Source: Bacteroidales bacterium
Lineage (GTDB): Bacteria > Bacteroidota > Bacteroidia > Bacteroidales > UBA932
NCBI GenBank assembly: GCA_017477335.1
Contig: JAFUVY010000027.1
Location: 1 to 39,785, forward strand
Direction of reading: 5' to 3'
DNA length: 39,785 nt
Shown piece after piece: positions 1 to 8,753 of the stretch. Numbering within the stretch: the first letter of the stretch is position 1; each line of letters opens with the position of its first letter. A program made the translations under genes and the position numbers. The notes beneath the pieces are model-generated. The model did no database searches. It saw nothing but the letters and a program-made list of their open reading frames with translations, and was not told the origin of the DNA.

Positions 1-1
1 C

Positions 2-772
2 GCCAGAGGCCTTTCTGAGGACAAAGTTCTGTACTACAACCTAGATGCTATCATCTCAGTCGGATACAAGATTAATTCCGTTCAAGCCACCAAATTTAGG
101 ATTTGGTCCACCTCTATTTTAAGGGAGTATATGCGCCATGGCTATGTGGTTAACCGCAACGTGGTTTCCGAGCAAAAGTACGAGGACCTGAAGCGTGCAA
201 TGGGCCTGCTGGAGAATGTTTTCAACAAAGAACTGCTGCTTTCTTCCGACCAGGTAACGGATCTCTTCGACGTTATCCGGGACTATACCTACGCCCTTGA
301 CACTCTGGATGCTTATGACTATCAGAGCCTCAAGATAGCCGACACAACGGCTCCCGAACGCTTTCATGCCACCTATGAAAACGCAATGGAGGCCATAAAG
401 AGCCTCAAGAATAAATTCGGCGGCAGTGACCTGTTCGGCGTGGAGAAAGACGCCTCGTTCCACAGTAGCATCGGCCAGATTTATCAGACATGGGACGGTA
501 AGGACCTTTACCCCAGCATCGAAGAAAAGGCCGCCATGCTGCTCTACCTGGTGGTAAAGAATCACTCTTTCGTTGATGGTAACAAACGCATTGCGGCCAC
601 GCTGTTTCTGTGGTTCATGCAAAACAATGGCATCCTATATCGGCCCGATGGTACAAAGCGTATTTCCGATGCATCGCTTGTTGCGCTTACACTGATGATT
701 GCCGAGAGTCACACGGAGGAGATGGATACAATGGCCAAGGTCGTCGTGAGCCTGATTAACAGGAAGAATTAA
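2..772 (+). CDS. RhuM-Fic/Doc fusion protein, 5' end cut by window
   Basis: This is the C-terminal 256 residues of a virulence-RhuM family protein fused to a Fic/Doc domain. The frame is open from base 2, so the true start lies outside the window; the ATG at 131 is internal. The first residues (YYNLDAIISVGYKIN, then a KFRIWSTSILREY stretch) match the conserved DNA-binding-like core of RhuM proteins. The Fic signature HSFVDGNKR is encoded at 563-589 and is of the Doc type (GNKR rather than GNGR). Fic and Doc enzymes transfer AMP or phosphate to target proteins; the target here is unknown. No inhibitory SxxxE(G/N) helix is visible in the part present, and no antitoxin gene follows. RhuM-Doc fusions are common accessory genes in Bacteroidetes. 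GC-rich repeats follow directly. The family call is firm; the biochemical activity is inferred. Confidence 0.85.
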   Translation, partial: ARGLSEDKVLYYNLDAIISVGYKINSVQATKFRIWSTSILREYMRHGYVVNRNVVSEQKYEDLKRAMGLLENVFNKELLLSSDQVTDLFDVIRDYTYALDTLDAYDYQSLKIADTTAPERFHATYENAMEAIKSLKNKFGGSDLFGVEKDASFHSSIGQIYQTWDGKDLYPSIEEKAAMLLYLVVKNHSFVDGNKRIAATLFLWFMQNNGILYRPDGTKRISDASLVALTLMIAESHTEEMDTMAKVVVSLINRKN

Positions 773-782
773 TTTCCCTCCG

Positions 783-936
783 ACATCCCTCCCCGCCTGC
801 GGCGGGGCTTTTGAGGCCCGAAGGGCCGAAGGCGGCATCAGCCGCCGTGCCGGGAGCAAAGGAATTCCTATCCCTCCGCCTCCCGGGATTTGCCTCGCCT
901 TTGGCGAGCCACATCCCTCCCCGCCTGCGGCGGGGC
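783..936. repeat. Cluster of GC-rich palindromes with a 26-bp direct repeat
   Basis: A 26-bp sequence (783-808) recurs exactly at 911-936. Each copy contains the perfect palindrome CCCCGCC-TGC-GGCGGGG (791-807 and 919-935). Between them lie more short inverted repeats: GGCCC/GGGCC, GGCGGC/GCCGCC, CCGGGAG/CTCCCGG, AGGAATTCCT and CTCGCC/GGCGAG. No convincing ORF crosses the segment. It resembles extragenic palindromic repeats and may end transcription of the upstream Fic gene. No transposase is nearby. Confidence 0.7.
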
Positions 937-952
937 GATGCAAAAAGCCATC

Positions 953-989
953 AAAAAACCGCGTTCAAGCAAGCTTGACGCGGTTTTTT
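953..989 (-). terminator. Rho-independent terminator of tRNA-Ser
   Basis: The arms AAAAAACCGCG and CGCGGTTTTTT are extended by TCAAG/CTTGA around a short CAAG loop. On the minus strand this gives a strong GC stem followed by six T residues, 13 nt past the tRNA 3' end. The T-run is symmetric, so the element could also end transcription coming from the left. Confidence 0.85.
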
Positions 990-1001
990 GCTACCTTTTT
1001 G

Positions 1002-1086
1002 CGGAGGCGGAGGGATTCGAACCCCCGGTACGTTGCCGTACAACAGTTTTCAAGACTGCCGCCATCGACCACTCGGCCACGCCTCC
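1002..1086 (-). tRNA. tRNA-Ser (anticodon UGA)
   Basis: Read on the minus strand, the acceptor arm GGAGGCG pairs with CGCCTCC. The anticodon stem CAGTC...GACTG-like arm carries loop CTTGAAA, giving anticodon UGA, which reads UCN serine codons. A long variable arm (GTTGTACGGCAACGTAC) and the T-loop GGTTCGAATCC are present, as expected for a class II serine tRNA of 85 nt. The discriminator is G and the 3' CCA is not encoded. A TATATTTG box lies 13 nt upstream and a strong terminator lies downstream, so it is a single-gene unit. Confidence 0.97.
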
Positions 1087-1098
1087 GGATGCGGGTTG

Positions 1099-1106
1099 CA
1101 AATATA
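1099..1106 (-). promoter_or_regulatory. -7 box TATATTTG of tRNA-Ser
   Basis: The minus strand reads TATATTTG, an exact match to the Bacteroidetes TAnnTTTG -7 element, ending 12 nt before the tRNA 5' end. No clear TTTG -33 box was found. Confidence 0.65.
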
Positions 1107-1158
1107 GTGTTTTTTTTGAGTTCAGAGAAATTTATTTCGCAATTAGCGGCAGAGTGAG

Positions 1159-1166
1159 TATCTTTG
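1159..1166 (+). promoter_or_regulatory. -7 box TATCTTTG of the TonB receptor gene
   Basis: An exact TAnnTTTG match lies 6 nt before the ATG at 1173. A TTTC at 1135-1138 is about 20 bp upstream, close to the expected -33 TTTG. Transcription should begin at or just before the start codon, so the mRNA may be leaderless. Confidence 0.6.
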
Positions 1167-1172
1167 CGGCCG

Positions 1173-3287
1173 ATGAAAAGGGCATTGCAATATTTGCTGG
1201 CGGCTGCGACGGCTGCAATAATGGGGCTCACGGACGCCCGTGCCCAGGAGGAGTTGGTGGACACGCTGGACGCGTCCAGGATATCGGCTACAAGGGAGAA
1301 GGTGAAAAACACCACGCAAACCGGCCTGATGCACATAGAGAGCAGGCAGCTCACAACGGGCGTGGCTGTACTGGGCAGCCCGGACATAATCAAAAAGCTT
1401 CAGACGCTGCCCGGAGTGGCTGCCGGCAACGAGCTCATGAGTGGACTTTACGTCCACGGCGGGGACGGCAACGACAATCTCTTCCTCCTGGACGGCATAC
1501 CCCTGTATAATATAAGCCACTTCGGCGGACTGTTCTCCAGCTTCAATACAGATGTCATTGACAATCTGGACTTTTACAAAAGCGGCTTTCCGGCACGCTA
1601 CGGCGGAAGGATGTCTTCAGTTGTGGATGTAGAAACCCGGGAGGGCGACATGAACAAATTCCACGGCGGCCTCTCGCTGGGCCTCATTGACGGACGCGTT
1701 CACCTGGAGGGCCCCATAGTGAAAGGCAAGACTTCTTTTAACCTGGGACTCAGACGCTCCTGGCTGGACGTAGTGGCTGTTCCCCTTATAGCATACGCAA
1801 ACAGGCAAAACGGAGACAACCGGGACGTGAACGGAGGCTACGCAATGAGCGACGTCAACGCCCGCATCACCCACAGGTTCTCCCCTACCAGCACCCTCAA
1901 CGTAGTGTTCTACACCGGGGCCGACGACCTTCGCTTCAGCATGGACAGCAAGAGCGAAAAAAGCAGTTCCAATATGGCAACGGCGGTAAAGTGGGGCAGC
2001 CTCACCGGCGGAGCTTCTCACGAATACAAGATATCCAGGAAACTGAAATTCAAGAACATGCTCTACTATACGCAGAGCACGTCGGACACCGGGTATAACT
2101 TCCGCATCGGCGGGACGGATTCCCTCACATCCATGGACGACAACGACAAATCCTACGTCAGGGAACTGGGGCTCACCTCCAACTGGGACTGGTATCCCAA
2201 CGCCTTCAATCACGTAAGGTTCGGCCTTTCCGCAAGGCAGCACTGGTATCATACCGGCAGGGAGTTCCTCTCATTTACGGAGAGCGGAGGAGAGAAATTA
2301 AGGGAATCCGGAGACAGGCAATCACAGTCCTACACCTCGTTTGAACCGGCCGTCTATGCGGAGGATGAATTCTTCCTCCGCTACAACATAACCCTGAATG
2401 CCGGCGTACGTCTGGCCCTTAGTGCATCCCCGGGCAGAATATGGCCTTCCATAGAGCCAAGGCTGGCCTTCAAATGGCTTATTACCAACAACATATCGGC
2501 AAAGTTGTCCTACACCAGGATGAGCCAGTTTGCACATCTTGTGGCGGCCGTTTACATGGATCTGCCTTCCAACTGCTGGATGCCGTCAACCGCGTCGGCA
2601 AGGCCAATGACAAGCGATCAGATTGCCGGCGGCCTGTACACCCAGCTGGGCCCGGTAAAACTGAACGTGGAAGGCTGGTACAAAACCATGGACCACATCC
2701 TGGCATACAACGGCAGCAATTCCTTTGTCCCGCCCATCACGGAGTGGGAAAAGTCCTTCACGGAGGGAAAAGGCCGATCCTGTGGCCTTGAACTGGAGGC
2801 TACGTACGACAAGGGGCCGCTTTCGCTGTCGGCCTACTACACCCTGTCCCGGACCGTCAGATATTTTGACGAAGTTTACTTTGACTGGTATCCGGACAGG
2901 AACGACAATCGGCATAAAATAAACCTTGTTGCATCCTGGCGTTTTGCCCGCCACTGGGAACTGTTCGCCTCCTGGAACTACCATTCCGGGAACAGGATAA
3001 CCTTCCCCTCGCACTATATTGAAGCAGACGGCAAACGCACCCTGCTCTACGACTCGCCGTACAACACTCCCCTGCCGGATTACCACAGGCTGGACGCGGG
3101 ACTGGATTTCAGCGCCACCTTCAAAAACGGGAACACTCTCAAGGTAAACCTGAGCGTTTACAACGCTTACAACAAGGCCAACGCTTCCATGGCATTCCTG
3201 GAGTCCGACGCGGACGGCAACTACCGTGGCATGGCATACGGACTGATTCCCATAATCCCCACAATCACTGTATCTTACAAGTTCTGA
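1173..3287 (+). CDS. TonB-dependent outer-membrane receptor
   Basis: A 704-residue outer-membrane transporter driven by TonB. I choose the ATG at 1173 because it begins a clean signal peptide (MKRALQYLLAAATAAIMG, cleavage near ARAQ); a TTG 9 bases earlier is less likely. A plug domain follows, with the typical stretch VHGGDGNDNLFLLDGIPLYN and then RYGGRMSSVVDV. The rest is beta-barrel, rich in aromatic alternating strands and ending in ITVSYKF with the terminal Phe that suits BAM insertion. It lacks the N-terminal carboxypeptidase-like repeat common in Bacteroidetes receptors. The next gene, one base downstream, encodes a DUF4249 lipoprotein, a recurrent partner. The substrate is unknown; there is no SusD and no glycoside hydrolase beside it. 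Confidence 0.92.
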   Translation: MKRALQYLLAAATAAIMGLTDARAQEELVDTLDASRISATREKVKNTTQTGLMHIESRQLTTGVAVLGSPDIIKKLQTLPGVAAGNELMSGLYVHGGDGNDNLFLLDGIPLYNISHFGGLFSSFNTDVIDNLDFYKSGFPARYGGRMSSVVDVETREGDMNKFHGGLSLGLIDGRVHLEGPIVKGKTSFNLGLRRSWLDVVAVPLIAYANRQNGDNRDVNGGYAMSDVNARITHRFSPTSTLNVVFYTGADDLRFSMDSKSEKSSSNMATAVKWGSLTGGASHEYKISRKLKFKNMLYYTQSTSDTGYNFRIGGTDSLTSMDDNDKSYVRELGLTSNWDWYPNAFNHVRFGLSARQHWYHTGREFLSFTESGGEKLRESGDRQSQSYTSFEPAVYAEDEFFLRYNITLNAGVRLALSASPGRIWPSIEPRLAFKWLITNNISAKLSYTRMSQFAHLVAAVYMDLPSNCWMPSTASARPMTSDQIAGGLYTQLGPVKLNVEGWYKTMDHILAYNGSNSFVPPITEWEKSFTEGKGRSCGLELEATYDKGPLSLSAYYTLSRTVRYFDEVYFDWYPDRNDNRHKINLVASWRFARHWELFASWNYHSGNRITFPSHYIEADGKRTLLYDSPYNTPLPDYHRLDAGLDFSATFKNGNTLKVNLSVYNAYNKANASMAFLESDADGNYRGMAYGLIPIIPTITVSYKF

Positions 3288-3288
3288 C

Positions 3289-4305
3289 ATGAAGCATATA
3301 GGAAAACTGCTGGCACTTTTGGCCGTCACGGCCTCCTGCGAGATCCCCTTTGACATCAAGCAAAGCGGGGAAGACAGGATTTACGTGCAGTGCGTGGCGG
3401 ACGGCGGAACCGTAAGCATCACAACGCATTACGCAAGGGCCGTAAACTCCTCCCACAAGGCGGCGCCCCAGACGGAAATAGACCTTAAAGTTGACGGGCA
3501 GAGCGTAGCCCTGACCAGAGAATCGGACAGCCGCAGCAGCACCGCATGGCTGGATATCAAAGAGGGCGCCAGGATAGAGGTATCCGTCCGGGCCGACGGA
3601 GTAAACCCCGCCACCGGAGCCACCACCGTTCCTCCAAAGCCCCACATCACGGACATCACCTGGGAGCGGATTCAGGTGGATACCATAGACGCCGTTCAGG
3701 TGAACATAACCCTGGATCACAGCCCCGCAGATGACGAGCACTTTGGCATACGCATCCTCCAGAGAAACGACGTCGTTTATGCCGATGGTTCCACAAAGGC
3801 CCTGCTCGGCTACCTCACCCCCGGCTACGTCCTCACCGCGGCAGACAGCGGCGGGATAGACCTGGAAGACTTTATCCAGATTAATTTTGACGGCAAATAC
3901 CTGGGAGGGCCGGACTACGAGCCCCTTACCCTTGTAGGGAAAAAACAATTCAACGGTCAGGTTTACAGCTTCTACATAAACTCCTTTGACAGCGCCATCC
4001 TGGACAGGCTGCGGGACAGGCTGCCCGACGGAGGTTCTGACGGAAAGGAAAAACCGGAGACCGGCACCCCGGACCCCGGAACTATTCCCGTGAGCGTCAA
4101 GACCACTTACGTATTCACGCTGTACAGTCTCTCGCCCGAATTCCAGCGGTATGCAACCGCCCTTTACCGAAGCAATTTTGACTTCCTGGCCAACATGGGC
4201 CTGATACCCGCCAATTTCACCTGGAGCAACATGGAAGGAGGACTTGGCTTCACAGGAGCCGTCAACGGCGCCATCAGAGGCCCCTATGAGCTGCCTACTC
4301 CTTAG
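3289..4305 (+). CDS. DUF4249-type lipoprotein, partner of the TonB receptor
   Basis: A 338-residue secreted lipoprotein. The N terminus has a short charged start (MKHIGK), a hydrophobic stretch and a lipobox ending at Cys18 (AVTASC). The body is beta-rich without catalytic motifs. The pattern (EIPFDI after the Cys, then VQCVADGG, and a late YSLSPEFQRYATALYRS stretch) fits DUF4249, which is almost always encoded directly after a TonB-dependent receptor. It is presumably a surface-exposed accessory that helps substrate capture, by analogy with SusD; no ligand is known. A Gly/Asp/Pro-rich low-complexity segment (about residues 245-265) looks like an exposed loop. The start lies 1 nt after the receptor stop. 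Its last 11 bp overlap the convergent lspA gene. Confidence 0.85.
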   Translation: MKHIGKLLALLAVTASCEIPFDIKQSGEDRIYVQCVADGGTVSITTHYARAVNSSHKAAPQTEIDLKVDGQSVALTRESDSRSSTAWLDIKEGARIEVSVRADGVNPATGATTVPPKPHITDITWERIQVDTIDAVQVNITLDHSPADDEHFGIRILQRNDVVYADGSTKALLGYLTPGYVLTAADSGGIDLEDFIQINFDGKYLGGPDYEPLTLVGKKQFNGQVYSFYINSFDSAILDRLRDRLPDGGSDGKEKPETGTPDPGTIPVSVKTTYVFTLYSLSPEFQRYATALYRSNFDFLANMGLIPANFTWSNMEGGLGFTGAVNGAIRGPYELPTP

Positions 4306-4891
4306 AGAAGAATTTCCAGTGGAAGAGTATCAGATAGAAGGCGCCCACCGTCACACAACTGTCGGCAAAGTTGAAGATGGGCTCAAAGAAAATGTGTCCG
4401 CCAAGACCGGGCAGCCATGAAGGCCAGGTCCAGAGCGGGAAGTAGAACATATCCACCACCCTGCCCTGCATGAAGGGAGCGTAGCTTCCAAGCCCCGCCA
4501 CCACTCCGGGAGCGGACTCACTGAAGACAAGGCCGTAGAACAGGCAATCTATGATATTGCCCAGCGCTCCTGCGGTGATAAGGGTAAGCCCCACCAGCAC
4601 GCCCATGGGGACGGCCGAATCCCGCTTTAGCAGTTTGGAAATCCACCACACCAGAACGGCAAAAAGAGCAATGCGGAAAGCGGTAAGGAAGTACTTGCCG
4701 ATTATTCCGCCAAAGGACATCCCGAAGGCCATTCCCTTGTTCTCCACAAAGAGAATCTGGAACCAGTCTCCAAAGACATGGATGCTGTCACCTATGCCCA
4801 TATTGGTCTTGACCAGGATCTTGATCACCTGGTCAATAACCACCAGAATCAGGCCCAGCACAAGGAGGGCCGCACCTCTTTTATCTTTCAC
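4295..4891 (-). CDS. lspA: Lipoprotein signal peptidase (signal peptidase II)
   Basis: An inner-membrane aspartic protease that cuts prolipoproteins just before the lipid-modified cysteine. At 198 residues it is near the family norm, slightly long as in Bacteroidetes. Four hydrophobic segments are visible. The two catalytic aspartates sit in GNIIDCLFYG and FNFADSCVTVG. The start is GTG at 4891, 2 nt after the stop of the DksA-like gene, which makes it the third gene of an ileS operon. The same ileS-lspA linkage is seen in many bacteria. Its 3' end overlaps the convergent DUF4249 gene by 11 bp, leaving no room for an intergenic terminator. Confidence 0.95.
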   Translation of the reverse strand: MKDKRGAALLVLGLILVVIDQVIKILVKTNMGIGDSIHVFGDWFQILFVENKGMAFGMSFGGIIGKYFLTAFRIALFAVLVWWISKLLKRDSAVPMGVLVGLTLITAGALGNIIDCLFYGLVFSESAPGVVAGLGSYAPFMQGRVVDMFYFPLWTWPSWLPGLGGHIFFEPIFNFADSCVTVGAFYLILFHWKFFSKE

Positions 4892-4893
4892 CG

Positions 4894-5295
4894 CTACTTA
4901 CGGCCGGTTTTTTCCAGGATGGCCTTGCCCTCGATGGTTGTAGTGGCATGGGGGACCAGGCGCAGGCGCTCCTTGGGGATGAGCTTGCCGGTTACGCGGC
5001 ACACGCCGTAGGTCTTGTTCTCTATACGTACGAGAGCCGCCTCCAGATTCTGGATGAACTTGAACTGCCTCTGGGCAAGGGCTCCGGCTTCCTCCTTGGA
5101 AAGCTGGAAAGCGCCGTCGTCCTCCACAGTCTTGAAAGTGGGAGCCGTGTCCAGGATATCATTGCCGCCGGCGTGGGTCACCACCTCGCGAAGGGTTGCA
5201 TATTCTGCACGTGCTTTCTCCAGCATTTCATTGATAATGACGCGGAATTCTTCCAATTCCTCATCAGAGTAACGGTTTTTTACGTTCTCTTCCAT
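4894..5295 (-). CDS. DksA/TraR-family regulator with degenerate zinc finger
   Basis: A 133-residue protein with a predicted N-terminal helical hairpin and a C-terminal DksA-like finger. The hairpin stretch (EELEEFRVIINEMLEKARAE) is acidic, like the DksA coiled coil that enters the RNA polymerase secondary channel. The finger region reads YGVCRVTGKLIPKERLRLVPHAT. Only one of the four zinc cysteines remains, so metal binding in the classical way is unlikely. I recall this degenerate form as usual for Bacteroidetes homologues. It lies 4 nt after ileS and 2 nt before lspA. Its role in transcription control, possibly linked to ppGpp, is inferred from the family only. Confidence 0.85.
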   Translation of the reverse strand: MEENVKNRYSDEELEEFRVIINEMLEKARAEYATLREVVTHAGGNDILDTAPTFKTVEDDGAFQLSKEEAGALAQRQFKFIQNLEAALVRIENKTYGVCRVTGKLIPKERLRLVPHATTTIEGKAILEKTGRK

Positions 5296-5299
5296 AACG

Positions 5300-8200
5300 C
5301 TATCTTTTTATACAGAGTTTTATAGTTCCTTCCACCCACTCGACCTCGGCCGCATCGGCAGGAGCCTGGTCAAAAGGCCTGCATTCCAGGGATGTGGACA
5401 GGGTCTGGGACGATATATAATCCGAATAACTGTCAAGAACCTCCTGCACCGGGCCATAGACAACGGTGACGATGCGGTCCGTCACGTCGAACCCGCTGGA
5501 TTTACGGAGGTTCTGAATGCGGTTCACAAGCTCACGGGAAAGACCTTCCAGACGCAGCTGGGGCGTAACCTCTATATCCAGGGCAATGGTAATTGCACCC
5601 TCGGAAGCCACCTGCCAGCCTTCCACGTCCTCGGAGGCTATTGCATAATCTCCGGGATTCAGGACAACCTCTCCTCCGGGGAGGTTAAGGGTATAGGCCT
5701 TACCGGCTGTCTCCGCCTTCTGGATGGAGCCGATGGTCTGCTGGTCCAGCCCCGCGAACGCTGCCGCAATTTCCTTCATCCTGGCACCGTAAGTCTTGCC
5801 GAGCACCTTGAAGTTGGGCTTTATCTTAAGAGTCATTATTCCGCTTGTGTCCTCTATGAACTCCATCTCCTTTACGTTAACCTCTCCAAGGACGATGCCC
5901 TTCACCGAATCAAGTGCACTGCGTACGGATTCCGAAATCACGGGGATAATCATCCTGGAAAGCGGCTGACGCACAGGGATATTCACCTTCTTCCTGAGAG
6001 CCAGGACCAGCGAAGTTGCCTGCTGTGCAAGTTCCATACGCTGCTCCAGGTCCTTGTCCAGGGCCTGCTTGTCCACCTGAGGCATAAGCGTAAAGTGAAC
6101 GCTCTCCATGGGGCCGCCAAGGTCGCAGTAAAGCCTGTCCATAAAGAACGGGGCTATGGGAGCGCCAAGCACTGCAACATCCATGAGCACCTTGTACAGA
6201 GTGCTGTAAGCTGCATTTTTGTCGGGGGTCATCTCCCCTGCCCAGAAACGCTGGCGGTTAAGGCGCACGTACCAGTTGGAAACGTCGTCACAAACAAAGC
6301 TTTCCAGGATACGGCCGGCCGTCTTCACGTCATAGTCTTCGTAAGCGGCCCTTACCTGGCCTATAACCGTATTCAGTTTGGAGAGTATCCACCTGTCAAG
6401 TTCTCCAAGGGATTCTTCGCTTCGCCCTTCGACAAGCTCAGGGCAAGCTTCAGAATGACAGGGGGCCCAGCCGTCAATGTTGGCATAGCGGGCAAAGAAG
6501 GCGTAGGTGTTGTAAAGAGTGCCGAAGAACTTGCGTCGGACGTCCGATACGCCGCTCTCGTCAAACTTCAGGTTGTCCCAGGGCTCCGCGTTGGTGAGCA
6601 TGTACCAGCGAAGGGCGTCGGCACCGTAGTTGTCCAGGGCCTGGAAGGGATCTACCGCGTTGCCAAGGCGCTTGGACATCTTGTTGCCGTTCTTGTCAAG
6701 GACAAGGCCGTTGGAAATAACCCTCTTGAACGCGGGAGTGCCGCTTATCATGGTGTGGATGGCGTGGAGGGTATAGAACCATCCGCGTGTCTGGTCAACG
6801 CCTTCTGCGATAAAGTCTGCCGTGGCGCCGAACAGGGGCGTATCCTTGCCGCGAAGGCCTTCCTGGGCGTAGGGCATGGCGCCGGAATCGAACCAGACGT
6901 CTATGAGGTCCGTCTCGCGGGTCATCTTGCGGCCGCTGTCGCTCACCAGGAAAATGCTGTCCACGTAGGGACGGTGAAGGTCTATGCGGTTGTAATTGTC
7001 AAGGCTCATGTCGGCAGGGTCGAAGCCCTTGTCCTTCAGCGGATTGGACTCCATGACGCCGGCCGCAACCGCCTTTTCTATTTCTGCGTAAAGCTCCGCC
7101 ACGGAGCCGATGCACTTTTCTTCCTTTCCGTCTTCCGTCCGCCAGATAGGCAGCGGGGTGCCCCAGTAGCGGCTGCGGGAGAGGTTCCAGTCCTGGATAT
7201 TCTCCAGCCACTGGCCAAAGCGGCCGGTTCCGGTGGAAGCGGGCTTCCAGGTGATGTGAGTATTGAGTTCCACCATCTTGTCCTTGACCGCGCTGGCCTT
7301 GATGAACCAGGAATCCAGGGGATAGTACAGGACGGGAAGGTCCGTACGCCAGCTGTGAGGATAGCTGTGGACGTGCTTCTGGATCTTGAACGCACGGCCG
7401 TCGGCCTTCATCATGACGCACAGGTCCACGTCCAGGGTGTTCTCGTCGTCAACGTGCTCAAAGTACTGCCTGTAGCCGGCCTTTACGTATCGGCCCGAAT
7501 ATTCCGCATAGGAAGGGTCCACGGATGCGGCGAAGGCGGGGTCCATGTCCTCCAGACGCATGAAGCGGCCCTGGCGGTCCACCTGGGCCTGGGGATTTCC
7601 GTCCCGGTCTATGGGCATGATGGCTCCTATGCCGGCGGCCGATGCCACCTTCTTGTCGTCCGCACCGAAGGTGGGGGCTATATGGACGATACCGGTACCG
7701 TCGGAAGTGGTAACGTAGTCTCCGGGAATCACGCGGAAGGCGTCACCGTCCGGACGGAACCAGGGGAAGAGTTGGATGTACTTGATGCCAACCAGGTCCT
7801 TACCCTTGAAAACGCCGTCCAGGAGCTTGTAGGGAACCACCTTGTCTCCCTTGGTGTAGGAATCCAGGGGCAGTTCTGCGCCCTTGGGGTTGAACCATGC
7901 TCCAAGAAGGTCCTTTGCAAGCACGTAGATTGCGGGTGCGCCGGTGTAGGGGTTGAAGGAAACCACCCTTATGTATTCTATCTCCGGGCCCACGCAAAGT
8001 GCGGTGTTGGAAGGAAGGGTCCAGGGGGTTGTGGTCCAGGCAAGGAAGTAAACCGGCAGGGATTCCGTGCCGAAGAGGGGCTGCGAGGCGCCGTCCTTGA
8101 TAACCTCGAACTGGACGGTGGCGGTGGTGTCGGAGACATCCTTGTAGCAGCCTGGCTGATTGAGTTCGTGGGAACTCAGGCCGGTACCGTCCGTAGGGGA

Positions 8201-8743
8201 ATAAGGCTGGATGGTGTAGCCCTTATAGAGGAGGCCCTTGTCATAAATCTTCTTCAGAAGGTACCAGAGGGTCTCTATGTAACGGTTGTCGTAAGTGATA
8301 TAGGGGTCCTGCATGTCCACCCAGTAGCCGATACGCTCTGTCATGTTCTTCCACTCGGCGGTGTACTTCATAACCTCGCTGCGGCAGGTGGAGTTGTACT
8401 CCTCAACGCTTACTTTTGTGCCGATATCGGCCTTGGTGATACCCAGCTTTTTCTCTACGCCAAGTTCCACCGGGAGGCCGTGGGTGTCCCAGCCTGCACG
8501 GCGGTTCACCTTATAGCCGGTCTGCGTCTTGTAACGACAGACTGCATCCTTTATGGAGCGGGCCATGACGTGGTGGATGCCGGGCATGCCGTTTGCGGAA
8601 GGCGGGCCCTCGAAGAAAATGAATTCGGGGGCTCCCTCACGCAGCTTGAGGGACTGTCCAAAAGCGTCTATCTTTTTCCACCTTTCCAGAACCTCTCTTC
8701 CGGTTTCTGTAAGGTCAAGGCCGTTATATTCTTTGAATGTCAT
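5300..8743 (-). CDS. ileS: Isoleucyl-tRNA synthetase
   Basis: A class I aminoacyl-tRNA synthetase that charges tRNA-Ile and edits misactivated valine. The product has 1147 residues, typical for the long Bacteroidetes/eukaryote-like type. The HIGH-equivalent is GIHH at 55-58 within PPSANGMPGIHHVMAR, and the KMSKS loop is KMSKR at 688-692. The CP1 editing domain lies between them (for example WTTTPWTLPSNTA). The C-terminal anticodon-binding region follows from about residue 780. Oddity: residues about 761-778 (CHSEACPELVEGRSEESL) are encoded by a palindromic repeat inserted in frame just before the anticodon-binding domain. The gene heads an operon with the DksA-like gene and lspA. A TATCTTTG box lies at 8781-8788. 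Confidence 0.98.
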   Translation of the reverse strand: MTFKEYNGLDLTETGREVLERWKKIDAFGQSLKLREGAPEFIFFEGPPSANGMPGIHHVMARSIKDAVCRYKTQTGYKVNRRAGWDTHGLPVELGVEKKLGITKADIGTKVSVEEYNSTCRSEVMKYTAEWKNMTERIGYWVDMQDPYITYDNRYIETLWYLLKKIYDKGLLYKGYTIQPYSPTDGTGLSSHELNQPGCYKDVSDTTATVQFEVIKDGASQPLFGTESLPVYFLAWTTTPWTLPSNTALCVGPEIEYIRVVSFNPYTGAPAIYVLAKDLLGAWFNPKGAELPLDSYTKGDKVVPYKLLDGVFKGKDLVGIKYIQLFPWFRPDGDAFRVIPGDYVTTSDGTGIVHIAPTFGADDKKVASAAGIGAIMPIDRDGNPQAQVDRQGRFMRLEDMDPAFAASVDPSYAEYSGRYVKAGYRQYFEHVDDENTLDVDLCVMMKADGRAFKIQKHVHSYPHSWRTDLPVLYYPLDSWFIKASAVKDKMVELNTHITWKPASTGTGRFGQWLENIQDWNLSRSRYWGTPLPIWRTEDGKEEKCIGSVAELYAEIEKAVAAGVMESNPLKDKGFDPADMSLDNYNRIDLHRPYVDSIFLVSDSGRKMTRETDLIDVWFDSGAMPYAQEGLRGKDTPLFGATADFIAEGVDQTRGWFYTLHAIHTMISGTPAFKRVISNGLVLDKNGNKMSKRLGNAVDPFQALDNYGADALRWYMLTNAEPWDNLKFDESGVSDVRRKFFGTLYNTYAFFARYANIDGWAPCHSEACPELVEGRSEESLGELDRWILSKLNTVIGQVRAAYEDYDVKTAGRILESFVCDDVSNWYVRLNRQRFWAGEMTPDKNAAYSTLYKVLMDVAVLGAPIAPFFMDRLYCDLGGPMESVHFTLMPQVDKQALDKDLEQRMELAQQATSLVLALRKKVNIPVRQPLSRMIIPVISESVRSALDSVKGIVLGEVNVKEMEFIEDTSGIMTLKIKPNFKVLGKTYGARMKEIAAAFAGLDQQTIGSIQKAETAGKAYTLNLPGGEVVLNPGDYAIASEDVEGWQVASEGAITIALDIEVTPQLRLEGLSRELVNRIQNLRKSSGFDVTDRIVTVVYGPVQEVLDSYSDYISSQTLSTSLECRPFDQAPADAAEVEWVEGTIKLCIKR
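6411..6463 (-). repeat. REP-like palindromic element inside ileS
   Basis: The coding (minus) strand contains CATTCTGAAGCTTGCCCTGA followed by GCTTGTCGAAGGGCGAAGCG and AAGAATC. I recognise this from memory as a small palindromic repeat dispersed in many bacterial genomes, translated as CHSE...PELVEG...RSEESL. A GCCCT/AGGGC inverted repeat (6424-6428 and 6440-6444) flanks its core. It keeps the ileS frame and adds about 18 residues at the junction of the catalytic core and the anticodon-binding domain. No second copy was found in this window. Confidence 0.75.
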
Positions 8744-8753
8744 ATTTTTTGCC

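Noticed and set aside
1164..1172. TTG start for the TonB receptor
   Set aside because: It would begin inside the -7 box; the ATG at 1173 gives a standard signal peptide.
890..1510. Open frame covering the tRNA-Ser locus on the plus strand
   Set aside because: It runs across a tRNA gene, its terminator and the TonB promoter and has no protein-like composition.
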